Positions 24,524 through 38,270 are shown, counted from the stretch's first letter. The stretch is 64,000 bases of DNA from Eopsaltria australis (GCA_034509425.1 JAVTVJ010000518.1:1158200-1222199), one strand, 5' to 3'. A program made the numbers and translations. The notes: generated by a model not told the origin, from the sequence alone.

Positions 24524-27500
24524 TTCGAGAGAAAAAGAAATACTTATTCCAGGATGAAAGAGACACCAAACCAAAAGCAGAGAAAGTGTTAGTGTATTAC
24601 CCAGCAGTAGAATGGAAAATATTTTTAAAATATTTTAAATCTGGCAGTATGGGATAAGACTTGCATTATAAGATCTTATTTATACATTAAGATATGAAAA
24701 TAGAGGAGACTCCATTTTTTAAAATGCAAGTTACAGTCATAATATAAAGAAACTGTGAAAAGAGCAGTTCCATATCAGAAAAAAATATCACAAGACTTCC
24801 AACAGTGCAAAGGGTTATGATCAAGGCAGTACTACTGTGCATGGAAACCAGACCACCAGCCAGGGCTCAGACATGGGTAGAGTTGGAATGAGTTTCTTAT
24901 TTCCTCTCAATCTCTGGTGCTGAGCACAGCTGGGCCAAAGGCTCAAGCTCTTGGTCTGGTGCGAGTGCACATCTTGTACAGAAGGTTTCTATGTGCCATA
25001 AAATAGGAACCTTAGAATATAAATTGGAGGGAGAGTTTACCTTATGGTCTGATTTGAAAAATAATGAAAGGAATAAGACTGTACTTCATTTGACTGGCTT
25101 TCACATTGGAAATTTTGTAACTGGCGTTGCCTCCCTTCAGGACCCTTCATGTCCTGAATCCACAGACGCGTATTGACATGTGACATTTACCCATAGGCTT
25201 TATACCCTACTTTATGTTTTATTTTAGTAGCCAAGAAAAAAAACCAAAACCAAACCAATCAAAAAACTGAACAAGCAAACAAACCAAAAAAACAAAACAC
25301 AAAAAATCAGAAACTCACAAAAAAATCAATTTTTTTTTGATATAAGAAAGAAGGAAAAAAAGAGGAAGAAAAAAATAATACATGTCAGTAGTTAGGCATT
25401 ACCAGTGAAGGCATCCTAACATGGCTATGAACAATTCTGTGAAACCAGCAAAACCCCCCACAAGTCTGCTTTCTTAAAGTATACTTCTTTAAAATGAAGG
25501 TGATTTGAAGATAGGAATAATGTTACTATGTTTAAGGAGTGTAGGAGCACTCATGGAGGCCAAAAATTATCCAGAGTCAAAAATTACGGAGTATGGACAC
25601 CATCAGTCTGCCTTAGAATGTTTCATCCTTGTTGGGGTAAGAAAAATAGTGTTTACAGACATAAGGTAGTTCATGCCACTTGCCCTCAGAATGTAAGATA
25701 GTAGATCCTTTATGTAACAACTCAGACACTTTCAGCATTCTCCTCCCCAGAGAGTTACACCATTGTCTTCTATCTACACCATTTGATACTTGGAAGAAAT
25801 GATTGGCATTTACAGACACTTGGAGTTTCTGAGTTTGTGTGAATAGTGATAGTATCAAAGTTTTCCAAGTGTCAGAGAATCAACAATGCTATCTTTATCA
25901 TGTAGTACTTCATATTGACTTCTGCTTCTACAGACAGGGTCCATGCTTTGCAATTCAGAGATCAGAGGATGAAAGAAGCCTTGCTGGCAAAGATGCAGAC
26001 AAAAATTGCAGATGGGTTAGAGATTTCATAAGTTTTACAGAAAATTATCTCATATATCTTTCTTTAGAGAAACTCTTCTTATTAAATTTGGAAGGTCTGT
26101 TACTTCGATTCTTGGACCAGACATATCTTCCTGGTAAGGATGAAAATAATAAAATGTCATGAACTGGACAGTTTTAAAAGCTGTTGTAACACCACATGAA
26201 GCCCCACAGAAAGGAAGGAAGAATTTCATATGAATGATTCAGACTTCATTGAATCAGGAAAAAAACTTGTGGACATGTCATATCTATGCCAGTGATATTT
26301 CCAAGTACATTGTTATGTTTCAGAAATTGCAAGCAAAATATTCTCAATCTTAACTTCAGCACAAGAATTCAATTGCTCCTGAGCAACACTTCCTACATTT
26401 TTACTGAATGATCAAGTGCTTTTATTTAGTATTTTAAAGTGATGCTAAAATTTCACTCTGTGAGTGCTTCTATATTCTGCTCCAGGTGCAGCGTACCATA
26501 AATCCCTGGGGTACACAGGGTACATTTAATCCACAGCACTTTTATCCTGCTTGATTTCAACAGCTTTACACTGATATTCCCCTGAAGCATTGCTTTTGTT
26601 TGCCTGCTCCTGAGCCTTGCTGATACTGTAGCAGGTGCATCTCATAAGGCCACTACGCTTGAGAGATAGTGATATAAAAAATTGCAGGTAGACTAACTAT
26701 AGTTTTTCAGAGAAAAATAGAGGTTAACACTTCTCTGAAGGGATCTTTCCAATCATCATCAAACAAAAACTGTTCTTGATGGAAAGCTTTCTGATAGACA
26801 CCTGTAGCCCTTCTGCCAATCTTCCCAAGATTTTTGGGCTAGAATTATTTTTGCCTGCATTTAATAATAGCAACATCTGTCAAGAGGCAGTATGACAGCT
26901 CAATGGGCATAAAAAGTCAAAATTATTTCCAAAACATTGTTGAATTCACTAACATTTCATTTTTATAGTTGTGTGAAGAAAGAGACAATGAATACTTTGA
27001 AAGGGCAGGGATTTTCCTCAGATACTTATTGCTATAGACAGCAATGCCATCTGTTTTAGTGCTTGCAGAGTGGGAGGGAGATGGTCCTACCAAAGAGAAG
27101 GGAGCTAACACATTCTTGAAACATCAAGAATGTCCAATTTGGCACATTTGGGTAGGTTTCTCAAAGCAGTACACAAGAATTTTATGAGTGAACAGACAGT
27201 TACATGTTATTTTCAATACTTAGTCAGATCATTAGGAACTGGTTAACTTTTGTTAGTGCAAATGTCCTTGCTTATTCATTACTGAATGGAAGTATCATAA
27301 CAAATGACACTGGCTGTAAACAATTTCATGAAAGTGCCAAGACTCTGAAGATTTGAGACTTAAGAAGATTTTTTCTGGAAGTTTAATTATTATTATTTAT
27401 TTTAGAAAGCAGAACTCTCATGGGTATAATAAGAATTGCATTTTCTGATTGTCCAAAAATAACTCAAAGTTCAGTCTTTCCTAGCTCTGGAAGACATTAT

Positions 27501-29673
27501 ACCTAGAGATTATGTTCTCCAGTAAAATCTGTGAGTCTTTACAGGGGAAAGGGAGTGTGTGTGGGATTTAAGAAAATGCTTCATAAAATGTGCAAACATG
27601 GAATAATACAGATGGAAAATTACAGGCATATTTCTATCTATTAAGCTTGTAGAGAGGATATGGAAAGTTTACTGTACTGGGTTGTGCAATGGTTTAGTGG
27701 CAAACACAAATGATTCAAAGTCTGTTTGGTATCCCATGATGAATGTTTTCTATACATCAAAATCTCTTGGTGTTCACCTAGAATGCAAACAAAAAATCAC
27801 CCCAAAACCCAAAGAGTTTTCATATTAATTGTAATGAGTTAGTGTGGAATTTTTGTAGATCCCTGACTGGTTGAACAATTTTCACTGCCATGAATATCCA
27901 TGTAAAGATTGAGAGTAATTTGTTGTTCATTTTCTGCAAACATGTTAAATGCTTTCTAAGTATTAAAATGTGATATACTTCTGCTGCTATAGTAGTAATA
28001 TAGAACCTTTAGTACAGCATTTAGCTAATTTAAGTTTCAGTGTCCCTAATGAAATGAAATGCATGAGTGGTATTCTCCTCTTTTGATGGTAACTGGAACA
28101 CAGGGATGGGATTCACATGCCTCCCCATAAGGGCAGGGCTCACAGGCATCTCATCTCCTTTCACATGCTGTTGTTTTGAAGACCTCCTACATGATTTCTG
28201 GCAAATGGAAACACTTAGATGCAAATAACAATATATCATGGCAGTATCATACTGGAGTTTGGCTGACTAAATTCTGCAGGTGTGAAAATGATAACAGTCA
28301 GCATACAGGAAATAATTTTGTCACATAATTTACCATGGAATGCAACATAGCTTCCTACCTTGTCTTTCTGTTCTTCATTTTTTGCCTTAAGTACCTCACA
28401 GGGATGTATGAAAATATTCAGTATGTTTGAGATGACCGCAGGAGACTAAAAATTATGACACAGAAGGCATACAAACTTCCAGATTGACAGGTGGAGGTTC
28501 AGGAGAATGACCACTGAAATATAAAACAGCATCAAAAATCCAGCTTTAGATAAAAGAATAAATATACCTTTCTTGAACAAATAAGTTTTGTCTTCAACTA
28601 TAAATGAAAAGATTTAATTCAAATACGTTAGTCCATGTAGCTCCAGTGTAGGTGATAGTTACAAACATACTCTTCAGTTAGTAGAACTGCTAATTGTGGG
28701 ATGAAATTTCCTAGTATATTAAAGTAGAGATTAGTGAGAAGCCAGGTGTGATAATCTACAGAATATAGATTGTTGTAAGTCAGCTGTGTTCAAAAAGCTT
28801 AATTCCAATAATTTCTGCATTTTTCAAAGTCCAATTTAGCAGTGTATTTAATAGTGCAATCATTAAGAAGCTGAAAGTTCAATTCACTTGCTTCTAAATA
28901 TGCACCTGAGAAGTTCTAGTGCTGTGATTCTGTCTAGCCTCTGGCTGATGCTCTGTTAATTTCTGTATGAATATTATATTAGTGTGAGGAGAACTGTTTC
29001 AACTTCCTTGTGGTTTCTCAGCTATGGGTAAAAAACTATAAAAAATTAATGGACCAAGAGCCATCAAATAAAAGAAAAAGTGACTCTATAGCCAAATGAT
29101 TCCGGTACTCTCCTGAAGACACAGAAGGTCCTTGATCTTGTTCTTTCCTTTTATAATTTTTTCATTTTTTAAAATAGCGTAGCTAAAAACAAATAAGCAG
29201 TCTTTAGATCAGAGAGTAGAATTCCCATTTCTATAGCCAAGTGAGTTATTCTGTCTCCAACTTCATGAATTTCACATTTCGTGCTGATTAGTAGCCTTAT
29301 TTGGACTAAAAGCATTCTAATTCTTGTTAATTTATTTTCTTCCTAGAGTTATTTTTGCACTTATATTAAGCAGTCAGTAAACCACATTTTAGGAAACAGT
29401 TTTTGTAGGACTATTTATGCACATATGCTAAGTAGTGAAAATATAACAATCTAGAAAGCAGTTTCCTGTTTCATTGGTCTGGAATCATACTCATGCTTGC
29501 TGTTCATCCACCCCTGTAACTCACAGCTGCATGGCAACTTAATACTAAAAAAAACCTCCACAAATTAGACATTATCTTTCCAAGTCAACCACCAGAAAGA
29601 TGGCAAGAATGACTGATGAAAGAAATACTTGTGTTCAAATTTTTGCAGGAATAGGAGAGTACAGATTTCAAAT
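24524..29673. other. AT-rich sequence without recognisable genes
   Basis: It includes an A-rich simple tract at 25232-25327 (listed). The longest open frame is plus 25839-26162 (107 codons), opposed at its left end by minus 25613-25858. Neither resembles a known protein. The stretch 24850-25190 is slightly GC-richer and precedes the A-rich tract, but I could not recognise it as a processed pseudogene. Confidence 0.45.
25232..25327. repeat. A-rich (AAAC)n-like tract
   Basis: The tract is almost all adenine with single or double cytosines (CAAAC, CCAAAA words) over about 95 bases, ending in a T run. It is simple low-complexity sequence. It could be the decayed tail of a retrocopy, but no source sequence is recognisable upstream. 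Confidence 0.75.
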
Positions 29674-30145
29674 TGTGCTGAGTCTGTCTTGGATGGAGTT
29701 AACTTTCCTCATAACAACATGCATGACATTATATTTTAGATTCGTGATTGAAATTGTCATGAAAACACCCCAATGTTTTTTTATTATAGTTAAATTAATA
29801 TTATTAATATATGGAACTGTGTTTTCATAACATCAAGGCTTTCTCAGTTTCTGAAACTGTCCTCTTCCAGAATGGTATTCTATGCCATACAACATGATTA
29901 GCAAAAAATGGGATGGAAAGTGTTTGTAGTTGCTGCTGAGACTGGTTAGGTATCAGACTGCTTGTGGGAGGCAGTGATTAATTATGTTTGCATATTTTCT
30001 TTCTTTTTTTTTTTCTTTTTTCTTTTCTTTCACTTCTTGAATTGTCTTTATCTCAACCCATGAGTTTTCTCATTGTTACTCTTCTTATTGTCTCCATCCC
30101 ACTGGGGGCAGGGGGATGAGCAAGTGTCTATGTGGATGCTACAAC
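29674..30145 (+). mobile_element. Solo LTR of an avian endogenous retrovirus (second family)
   Basis: This is a sense-strand LTR of about 470 bases. The start 'tgtgctgagtctgtcttgg' and the following 'atggagttaactttcctcat' match the 5' end of an LTR common in bird genomes. The end contains 'gaattgtctttatctcaacc' and 'catgagttttctcat', its R/U5 region. The middle holds a decayed counterpart of the promoter, where the expected TATA-like word reads 'gattagcaaaaaatggg', so promoter activity is doubtful. A pyrimidine run at 29998-30031 lies before the R region. The six bases on each side, tcaaat (29668-29673) and tcaaac (30146-30151), form a candidate target-site duplication. No viral genes or primer-binding site are visible next to it, hence a solo LTR. 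The family class (ERVK or ERVL) is uncertain. Confidence 0.8.
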
Positions 30146-31983
30146 TCAAACCTCCTTTACTTGATCCATGGAACAAGAGTCCCTGATAAGAACCAAAAGA
30201 ATGTATCTGGGACATGATGTTGGGGAAAGACAGAAGAGAAAAAAGGCCAAAAATAGCCCTATCATAGACCAATCTTGTTGTTTCCACTGATGGTTCTGCT
30301 GAAGAATCCTATCACATCCAAAAGAAGAACTGGATTTCGGAAATAACTCTCACAAGCAGCCTTTGTTTAATATCACAGCTTGTAAAATACAGCTTCTAAA
30401 GACCTGAAATGTTCCTAGAAATGTAAATCAGACTTGAAAATGTCCCATCCAGCAAACTTAATTGCACTAATTTCTACTGCTTCTCTGTTACAGTTATTCT
30501 TTTTTTTGCCTAATTTGCCATAGTTTTCTTAATTCCTACTGAGGCTGCTAGAACGTAACAGCTGGTGACATTTGTGTCTGAGTCCATATCCTTGTATTTT
30601 TATCAGCTAGAGTAGTATTGAGAGTAGCCTAGAGTAGCCTAATGATTCATTTCTCAGTCATATGTATCGAGTACACGAAGTCCAGGATCCAAAGATTAGC
30701 CGGAATCAGCTCATGTCTCACACTGTAAACTGTTCATCTTCTATGAACTGGTAAGAAAAGAAGCTCATGCTGCATTAGGGCGCTCTGTTCACTCAGATAT
30801 CTTGTGATTTATTTCTGCAGTCTTCATTACTTTTTGTTGGACTAAAAGGAATGGATCTTGATATGAATTCCTAATTATATAAAATATTCAAAATCTCTGA
30901 TTCCTATCTGTATTTTTTACTTATTTCTCTATTAGTCTTAATCAAGCTGGTCTCAAAGAAGTAAGATTATCACACAGCCATTTTGGTTTTCACTTTGTGT
31001 TTTCATTGTGTATAAATCAGTCCTTAAGGAATAAAACATAATTCCCAAACTGAAATAAAATGCTCTCTATATTATCTTAAAAAAAACCTTATTTCTCTCA
31101 ATTGCAAAATCATAGCAAAAGAGGTTCAGTTGACTTTTATTCCATGTTATTTAGCTAAAACGAACAAATCTCTTTTTGTCTTGTGTTCTTAACAGTCTGA
31201 CACAGAGTAATAACAATAATAGATATTAGAATTAAAGTTATGTTGTCTGAACTTTGCATACACAGCAACTGAGCATATGACACAGCATCATTTTAACCAC
31301 ATACATAGGAATGTGTAACATTCTTCTTCCCAAACAAAATTAAAATTTGGAGGAAAGAAGAATCATTTCTGTAAGGAAACATAGATTATAAAACAGCAAA
31401 AAAAACCCCTGAAATATCTCCTGAATTTAGGAAAAGGTATTCATTGATTTTCTGAATGAGACCACATTTTTAAAAGGAAATAACTTTTAAAAAGCCATCA
31501 TTATTAAGTTACAAATATTAAAGTTTTAGTTACAGTGAGGGTCACTTCATTAACACAACTATATTCTATATTCTTTATTCTTATAACTAAAAACTCTCCC
31601 CTACATGGAACTAGGTCTGCAGAGCACTTACTTACAGTCAATCGATAAAGTAAGGTTGTAGAGGGTTGTCTAAGAAGTGAGGTGTGTGATTCACCTTTCT
31701 AATGTGTTTCTGGAGTGTTCTAAAAGCACCTCATGATCAGCCTAAAAAATGGGTATCTACAGTGGGATCAAATTACCTAACATGCATCTGGTGAAATTTC
31801 AGATATTATAAGATATCAAAGTTACCTTCACCAGAACTAGCTGAGAGCCTCAGAGAGGCACTCAGCATTCTAAACAGCATGTAGAAGGTCACTCATGATG
31901 AGCTCAGATATTTTAAGTTTCACTACATGCTTATGCTTTTACAGCCAAGTCTCAGCCTTCATGTCTATTTTAAAATGAGCTGA
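30146..31983. other. AT-rich sequence between two related LTRs
   Basis: I looked here for proviral gag, pol or env remnants, since an LTR of the same family lies on each side, and recognised none. A perfect tandem pair of the 10-mer agagtagcct sits at 30621-30640. A minus-strand frame at 30048-30287 overlaps the LTR end and is not a gene. Confidence 0.5.
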
Positions 31984-32195
31984 TGTACAAGGTATGGCTG
32001 AGATGAATCCAATTTTCTTCATTGCAGCCTGTACGGCGCTGTGGTTTGGATGCATTAATCAAACAGGGTCGATAACAACAGCAGTGGTTTTGTTATTGCT
32101 GAACAATGTCTGCATTTTTCCCACTCTACCTCTTCTACTGAGTAGGTTGGGGTTGAAAAAGAAATTGGGAGGGGACACAAAGCCCTTCACAAGTG
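31984..32195 (+). mobile_element. Truncated LTR, same family as the solo LTR at 29.7 kb
   Basis: The first about 210 bases of an LTR lie in sense orientation. It shows 'ggtatggctgagatgaa', 'ttttcttcattgcagcc', 'gtggtttggatgcattaa', 'ttgttattgctgaacaatg', and 'gggaggggacaca' near its end. These follow the same order as the U3 of the family, and the first part parallels 29674-29800. The downstream promoter, R and U5 are missing. A 70-codon plus frame (31994-32206) lies within it and is LTR sequence, not a gene. It is either an independent truncated insertion or a broken remnant of a proviral partner of the LTR 1.8 kb upstream. Confidence 0.72.
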
Positions 32196-35100
32196 GATTA
32201 AAATAAATGTTCACCTTAAAACTGTGTTTTCCAAAATAAACAGCTAGGTTAGTGCATTGGATTTTCCAAACATTTGCTAAGGTACTATCATTTAAAAGTA
32301 ACAGTTTGCCACATCATTATAAGTCTATTCCCTGAATCTCGCAATTGATTCCTCATAAAGCCAAATAAACTGCTACTACCTGTTCCTTAAAGCAAAGCAA
32401 ATATTAGACTCTAGAACAAAAAATGCCAACACAGACAAATGATTGTCTTCCTGTAGGGAGAGCCAGCCAGGAGCAAATTGCCATTGTTCAATGATAGCAG
32501 AAAAAACATGCAGAAATTCGGCTAACTGTGTTTGAATGTTGCCTTATGAAATGCTGTGAAATAGACTTTCTTGTTGAAAAGTATGTGCCTTAGCAACTGA
32601 GCTGAGCTTACTAAAATGTTGCATTTTGACTCCTTATTGAATGAAAGACAAAAGGTCACTGTGGCCTTTACAGAAATGCATTTCACACTTTCAAACCAAC
32701 AACTATAATTCAGCCAGGAAGTCTTATGTCAATTAAGAGAAGCTGGCTTTCAGAGTCTATCACTATTGTTAAAAAAACCCAAACAAAACCTTTACAACAA
32801 ATCTTGACAAAATTAAAATCTGTATATAGCAAACTCTCTTGTCCATAACCTTGTAGAACACATGTAAAAATATTCAGATGTTATTAAAACAGACTAGACA
32901 AACAAGAAGATGAAGTATTGTAATGAAAAGAAGGATGGCAGGAGCTTAATACAAATGCAAAAAGCCCTAAAATTTCAGCAAAGAATTTGGGCATCCTTCA
33001 AGATATGAAAGCTGCCGTTCTTATCCCAATGGTGAATAAAAAATAACGAAAGAATTTGAAAAAAATTGACAAAAAGGAAGAGGAAATAGTGGACAGTATT
33101 ATTTTTAATGACAAGGGGAAGGAACAAAGAATATGTAAGCACAATAAACTGCACACAGTGATATGTTTCAGGAAAGGAGCTCTTGATAATCCCACTCGTG
33201 AAATGGCTAAAGTAGCAGTGGTATGTCTGGGCTGTTCTGCAACCTTCCTCCTACAGCTGAAAGACAAATATATAGCAGACCAACTTGTTGCTGGACCTAC
33301 TAGAAAGGAATACTGGTTCTCAAAGTGGCTATGTGTAGAATGTGACTGTTTCCATAACTATGATGCTACGAGCAGGTGCTGTGAAAGCTAGACTTCTTCC
33401 AGTTATCGGAAGAAGTTATCAACCTTTTCCTGAGCAGACAGTCTTTAGCAGAGTCCCATCACAATGGAGCCCACATTAATCTGCGTATTAATAAACTTTT
33501 ACCTGATTTATCATTCCATCTCTAGGTAAAGTTTCATACATTTTCACTGTTTTCTCAACTAAAGGGCTTGTTTCCCTGATGCCTTTCTGCCTGTCCTTTG
33601 TAAAATTTGATGTCCTCCCTGTAATCCCAGTAAGGTCATAGCACTGCAACTATTCCCAAACATCTACTGTCTAATTCCATGTTCCCTATATGTTGTTCAT
33701 GAAGACACAGGCATTTCAGAGAGGAATACAGTGCTGATGAGTTCCCACAAAATGTGTGAGAGCCTCTGCTGTCGTGCTGCTCTCTCATCAGTACCCTCTT
33801 TATACAGATGAACTTTGGTAGGCTCCCTTCAGCCTGATCTTGTTCAACACAAAGATACTCTTCTCCACACTACCCTATGTTTGCCAATACTGTCCACCAC
33901 TTCCTCCCTACTGTATGGGTTATCATCTCCTACATGTATGCTTCTCACTTGAAAGCTGTCCTCCCTGTGTGAGTGCATCTGTTGGCAAAAATGCTTTGTT
34001 CCTTCTTGGCCAAGCGATCCTATCTCTTCCTAGCAGTTCTCAAAGGATCCCCAAGGATACAGTGTTGTATGTGATTATAGAAATATGAAATCTTCTTGTA
34101 GATCTAATATTGATCAACAAGTCTAATAAAATAGATTTAGGATATCTTGTTTACTTCTGAGTTTTCACTAAAACTCAGGGTACAGGTTTGTTTATGGATT
34201 TTATTAAAGGATCTGATAGAAAAACACACCAGGGAAAACATCTGGCTGTTGTACTTTACTGTAACTTTATTGACTTAATTAAAGGTGCAATAGTACTGAA
34301 GTCAAAATTAGTTCATATTAAAGACTGAGTCAACAGGTAAATAAGTTCTAGTGACGAAATCATCAAATTAATGCTGAAAATAATAAAAGTCTGAGATCTA
34401 CACTAATATGAACCATTTTCTGTCTATCTTTCATAAAAGATGAAAGGAAGGAACAAGTGTTTTTGCAGGCTTTTCTCTCATAGTAACCTATCTCTTATTT
34501 TAGTCAATGCAGTAGATATCTGAAACTGATTGTAAAAATACTTAAAATGTAAATGCCAGTTCTTTTCTTCAACACATCCCATGAAAATCTGTTACATAAA
34601 ATAGCTATTAAAAAGGCAATTATGAGGAAGTAAAAAAAACAGAGTGCTAATCAAGAACCATAACTGGGAAAAATATCTCCTACCAGAACAGCAAATCATG
34701 AAAGAATTTTTGAGATTATTATATGAAAAACCAAAATATAATTTTTCAGAAATTTCTCTGAAAAAGAGCCAAAAAACAGACAACATTTTTAATTATAAGG
34801 TTTAAATATGTTGACATAAAATCTTGAGCTTTCAATAAGTCAGTGATGACTGGGTCAAAGACTTTTAGCTTGATTTATCAGACAATATATAGCAAGTGCA
34901 AAATAATTCTACATATTCCCAATCTAATCTGATAGGCAACAATTTAAATTGATAAACACCTGGACATAAAATTGGATACATAACTGTAAGCAGAAGAACA
35001 TAAATATTTCACTGAGCACTATGTCTCATAAGTTTTGCTCTATCAGGGATATCGTATCAGAAAAATCAGTGGAATATTTGTATTCATCTGTAAACACAAA

Positions 35101-37864
35101 CGTCATTGCAAGCAATGGAAGTGAAACTGATAGTAAAACAATGCAGAGTTGCCCCAAGTTCAATTAATTGAAAGGAAATTAAGCAACAGTAACCTAGAAT
35201 AACAAAGCCTACTTCATCCATATGCTGATTTCTACTTTAGTCTAAAAGTGTAAAATATATTTCAGGGTATTTGGCCTATATGTCTAAATTAATTTTAGAG
35301 ATAAGCATCTCTTATCTTAAAAAAAGCAAAACAAACAACCAAACAAAAAAGGCAGCATATGAATTTATATCTCAACAAGTATTTCAATATTTCTCACAAA
35401 CTCACTGTTAGCATTTAAATTCAGCTTTGTATAGAACATTATTTATTTCTGGTAGTCTATGGTTATGAAATTCATTCTCTGACCCTTTGATCCTGGAAGG
35501 ACTTCAAATGACTTTTCTATTAAATACCAGTGAACTGATGTCTGTCTAAACCAAATAGTATAAGTTATATTAGGAATGCCTCCTAATGGGCTCTTCCAGT
35601 ACCTCAGAACTGCCCTGAGACATGCCCAAAAATGGCAGTTTATATTTCCACCAGAGAGTCTACAGGGTAAAGAAAGCCCTATACTGAACACATAAGCTTA
35701 TCTGTTTGGTTTACATCTCCACCTTGTGTGCTAGATATGCATCTTGATAAGACTTGCAGGATAGGTCACATAAACTGGACATAATACTATTCCCTCCCCT
35801 ATAAGCATGGCTATACAAAACTTTGTGAGGTTAGATTTAGGGGGTGTGCACTATCCCCTAAATTTATGCTCTATGCACCACTTTGATCTGCAGATTAAAT
35901 CACTTTGTTTCCATAAATTACTGATAAAAATAAATACACAAAATAAGAACAAGAGAAAAGTTATCATAGTACTAACTGTTAGATTAGCAGGAACTTGTTT
36001 AATAACCAACAAGTCTACTCTGCCTTTGCTTCTACTGATAGTGCAGGTTTCATGCAGACTATTGTCTACTCAGGGTATTTACATAACTCATTTCCCTTCA
36101 TATTATATATTCAATTATGCCTCAGTCACAGTATCTAGAGATATTTTTTATTTTGAAATACTGTCAGTAGAGTTGCTGTCTGCCCTTAGCATAATAATGT
36201 AATGATGAGAACATCAGTTAAGATTGTGGGAGATCTGAGTACTAGAAAAAAGAACCTTTATTTCCCACTGACTGTCTTTAGGGAACATATGATTGATAAA
36301 TGAGAAGCACTAAATCTTCCCAGATAGGTATTATGGGTCAAGAATCATGTATGATTCTCCACATTTCAGTAAAATAATCCCCTCTTACCATTAAATTCTC
36401 TGTAACCCCAGATGTATAGTATCTGTACATCATAATATCTAAGTCATTCATATTCAGGTGCCTAATCTTACCTATCCAGTCTCATCTCACATGCAGTATT
36501 TATCTGAACATAAGTACAGGTCTAAAAGAGAAGATGCAGGACCTGCAAAAAAATTATCTTCTTCTGAGATGCAAGCTGGAAGCAAAGTCTGAAAAATCGC
36601 ACTTAATATTTATGTTGAGGAATTTTAACCAGTCCAGAGGATGTAATCCAGCCTAAAAGTTATAAAAAAATGTTCTGCATGTATAAGTACCTTTATGTGA
36701 GCAAGTTTAGCTAACTTTTCTCTTCACCTTGAACCAGAAGTAGACATTTACATTTGATCACTTGATTTGCTTTCTAAAATCCATTCTTCATACTGATAAA
36801 ATCTGTAACTAGGAGGCTGAGACCTAGCTTATGATAAGAAATTTAAATTAAGAATTTTAATATGGAATTCAATGAAATATACATTGCACAGAGCCATTCC
36901 AGAGACTTTTAAATGCTCTGAGACAGCCACATAGGGGCTGATAGATTTGGCATAGATTCTACAGAAATCTTCTCTCAGGAGGGATGTGCTGATTGATCTC
37001 AAAAGTTATTAGGTGTTTTTGTATGAGCAATTACATTCAGCCCACAGATAAGCACATCTGAAATTGTTACCATAGTCATAGCCAGACACTCCTACAGAAT
37101 GATTAATCTGCTGAATTTTAGAAGCCAACTTCTGGATGAGATTAATTAAGACCTGTAAATGCATATTAGCACTTATATGCAGATATCTACATCTACATCC
37201 CTTCCTAGGTTAGGAAGTCTTGAAAGAATTACCAAAGGAGTCTCTGAAAATTCAGTACTTCCAGAATTAAAAATGTTTTCAAATTCAAAAGTTAATTAGG
37301 TATTAAAGTCAAACCTAGGCACTTTAATTTGTACTGAAATTAGATGTTTGACATATTTTTAAATATAGGATCGCCTCTATATGATCAGACATTTGCAAAT
37401 TATCTGTGGTCTTAATTTTTCTTAACAGTTTTCTTTCTTCCTTTGTGAAAATCAAAGGAAGTTGCAATTTCACTTAAGATCATGATTATTCAAGAAGTCA
37501 GTCTGCACAACTAATCAATTCTTACAAATAGCTAATTCTGATGCAGGTGGGAGGATAATGACTTTAGTGACTTGCCAAGAAAATCATCAGATATAACTTC
37601 ATCACCAGTTCATTGTTCAGCTCCACAAAGTTAAAACCTTCTGGATTTTTCTTTAATGGAGACAAATGACTCTTTAGAAACCTCTGGATATATTTTATTT
37701 TATCAGTTACTACACAAAACTTTGACTTTAATTGAAATTAAAGATTGATTACATATGTCTTATACTGTATATTCATGAGATAAATTTTAGTGCATATTAA
37801 TGTTAGCAAAGAATAAAGTGCTACCATATTCTCGGCAAAAACAAACAATAGCTTTGTGTTTATT

Positions 37865-38006
37865 TAGAAATTATATATAAATATTAATATACATAATTAT
37901 ATATAATAAATAAAATATATGTTGATATATCATATCGATGTATTATGTATTATATATTATATACATAGAATATATATTTAGAAATTATATATATATATAA
38001 TAATTT
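37865..38006. repeat. AT-rich (TA)n-like low-complexity tract
   Basis: About 140 bases are nearly all A and T, with many self-complementary TATA words (atatataatat, ttatatatattata-like runs). Such tracts can form cruciforms and are often length-variable. Confidence 0.85.
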
Positions 38007-38253
38007 AGGGGATGTTTTTTAATGAAGTGATTGCAAATTCTGTGACAAAATCAGAACTAACAATTTCTGAAGCTTAAGAGGTTTTGCTACCTGTTGCTGG
38101 GAGTTGTTTATTTCTTTGTGGCTTTTTGTTCAAAAATAAACAGTTGTTCTTGAAGTTTAGTGGCTTAGTGTCACCTGTATGTGCTTTGTTAGAAAGCTGA
38201 AAAGGTATTATGGTAAGAAACTTGCAACTAAGTGTAAGAGAAAAATCCTCTGA

Positions 38254-38270
38254 AATATATATATATATAT
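38254..38270. repeat. (TA)n microsatellite
   Basis: About eight AT dinucleotides in a row. It is short and perfect. Confidence 0.8.

Noticed and set aside
30146..31983. Internal provirus between the two related LTRs
   Set aside because: I looked for primer-binding site, gag, pol and env-like reading and recognised none. The candidate duplication around the first LTR favours a solo LTR.
35807..36202. 131-codon plus-strand frame
   Set aside because: No domain, signal or family is recognised, and the frame is hydrophobic in the way AT-rich random translation tends to be. No splice or promoter context was seen.
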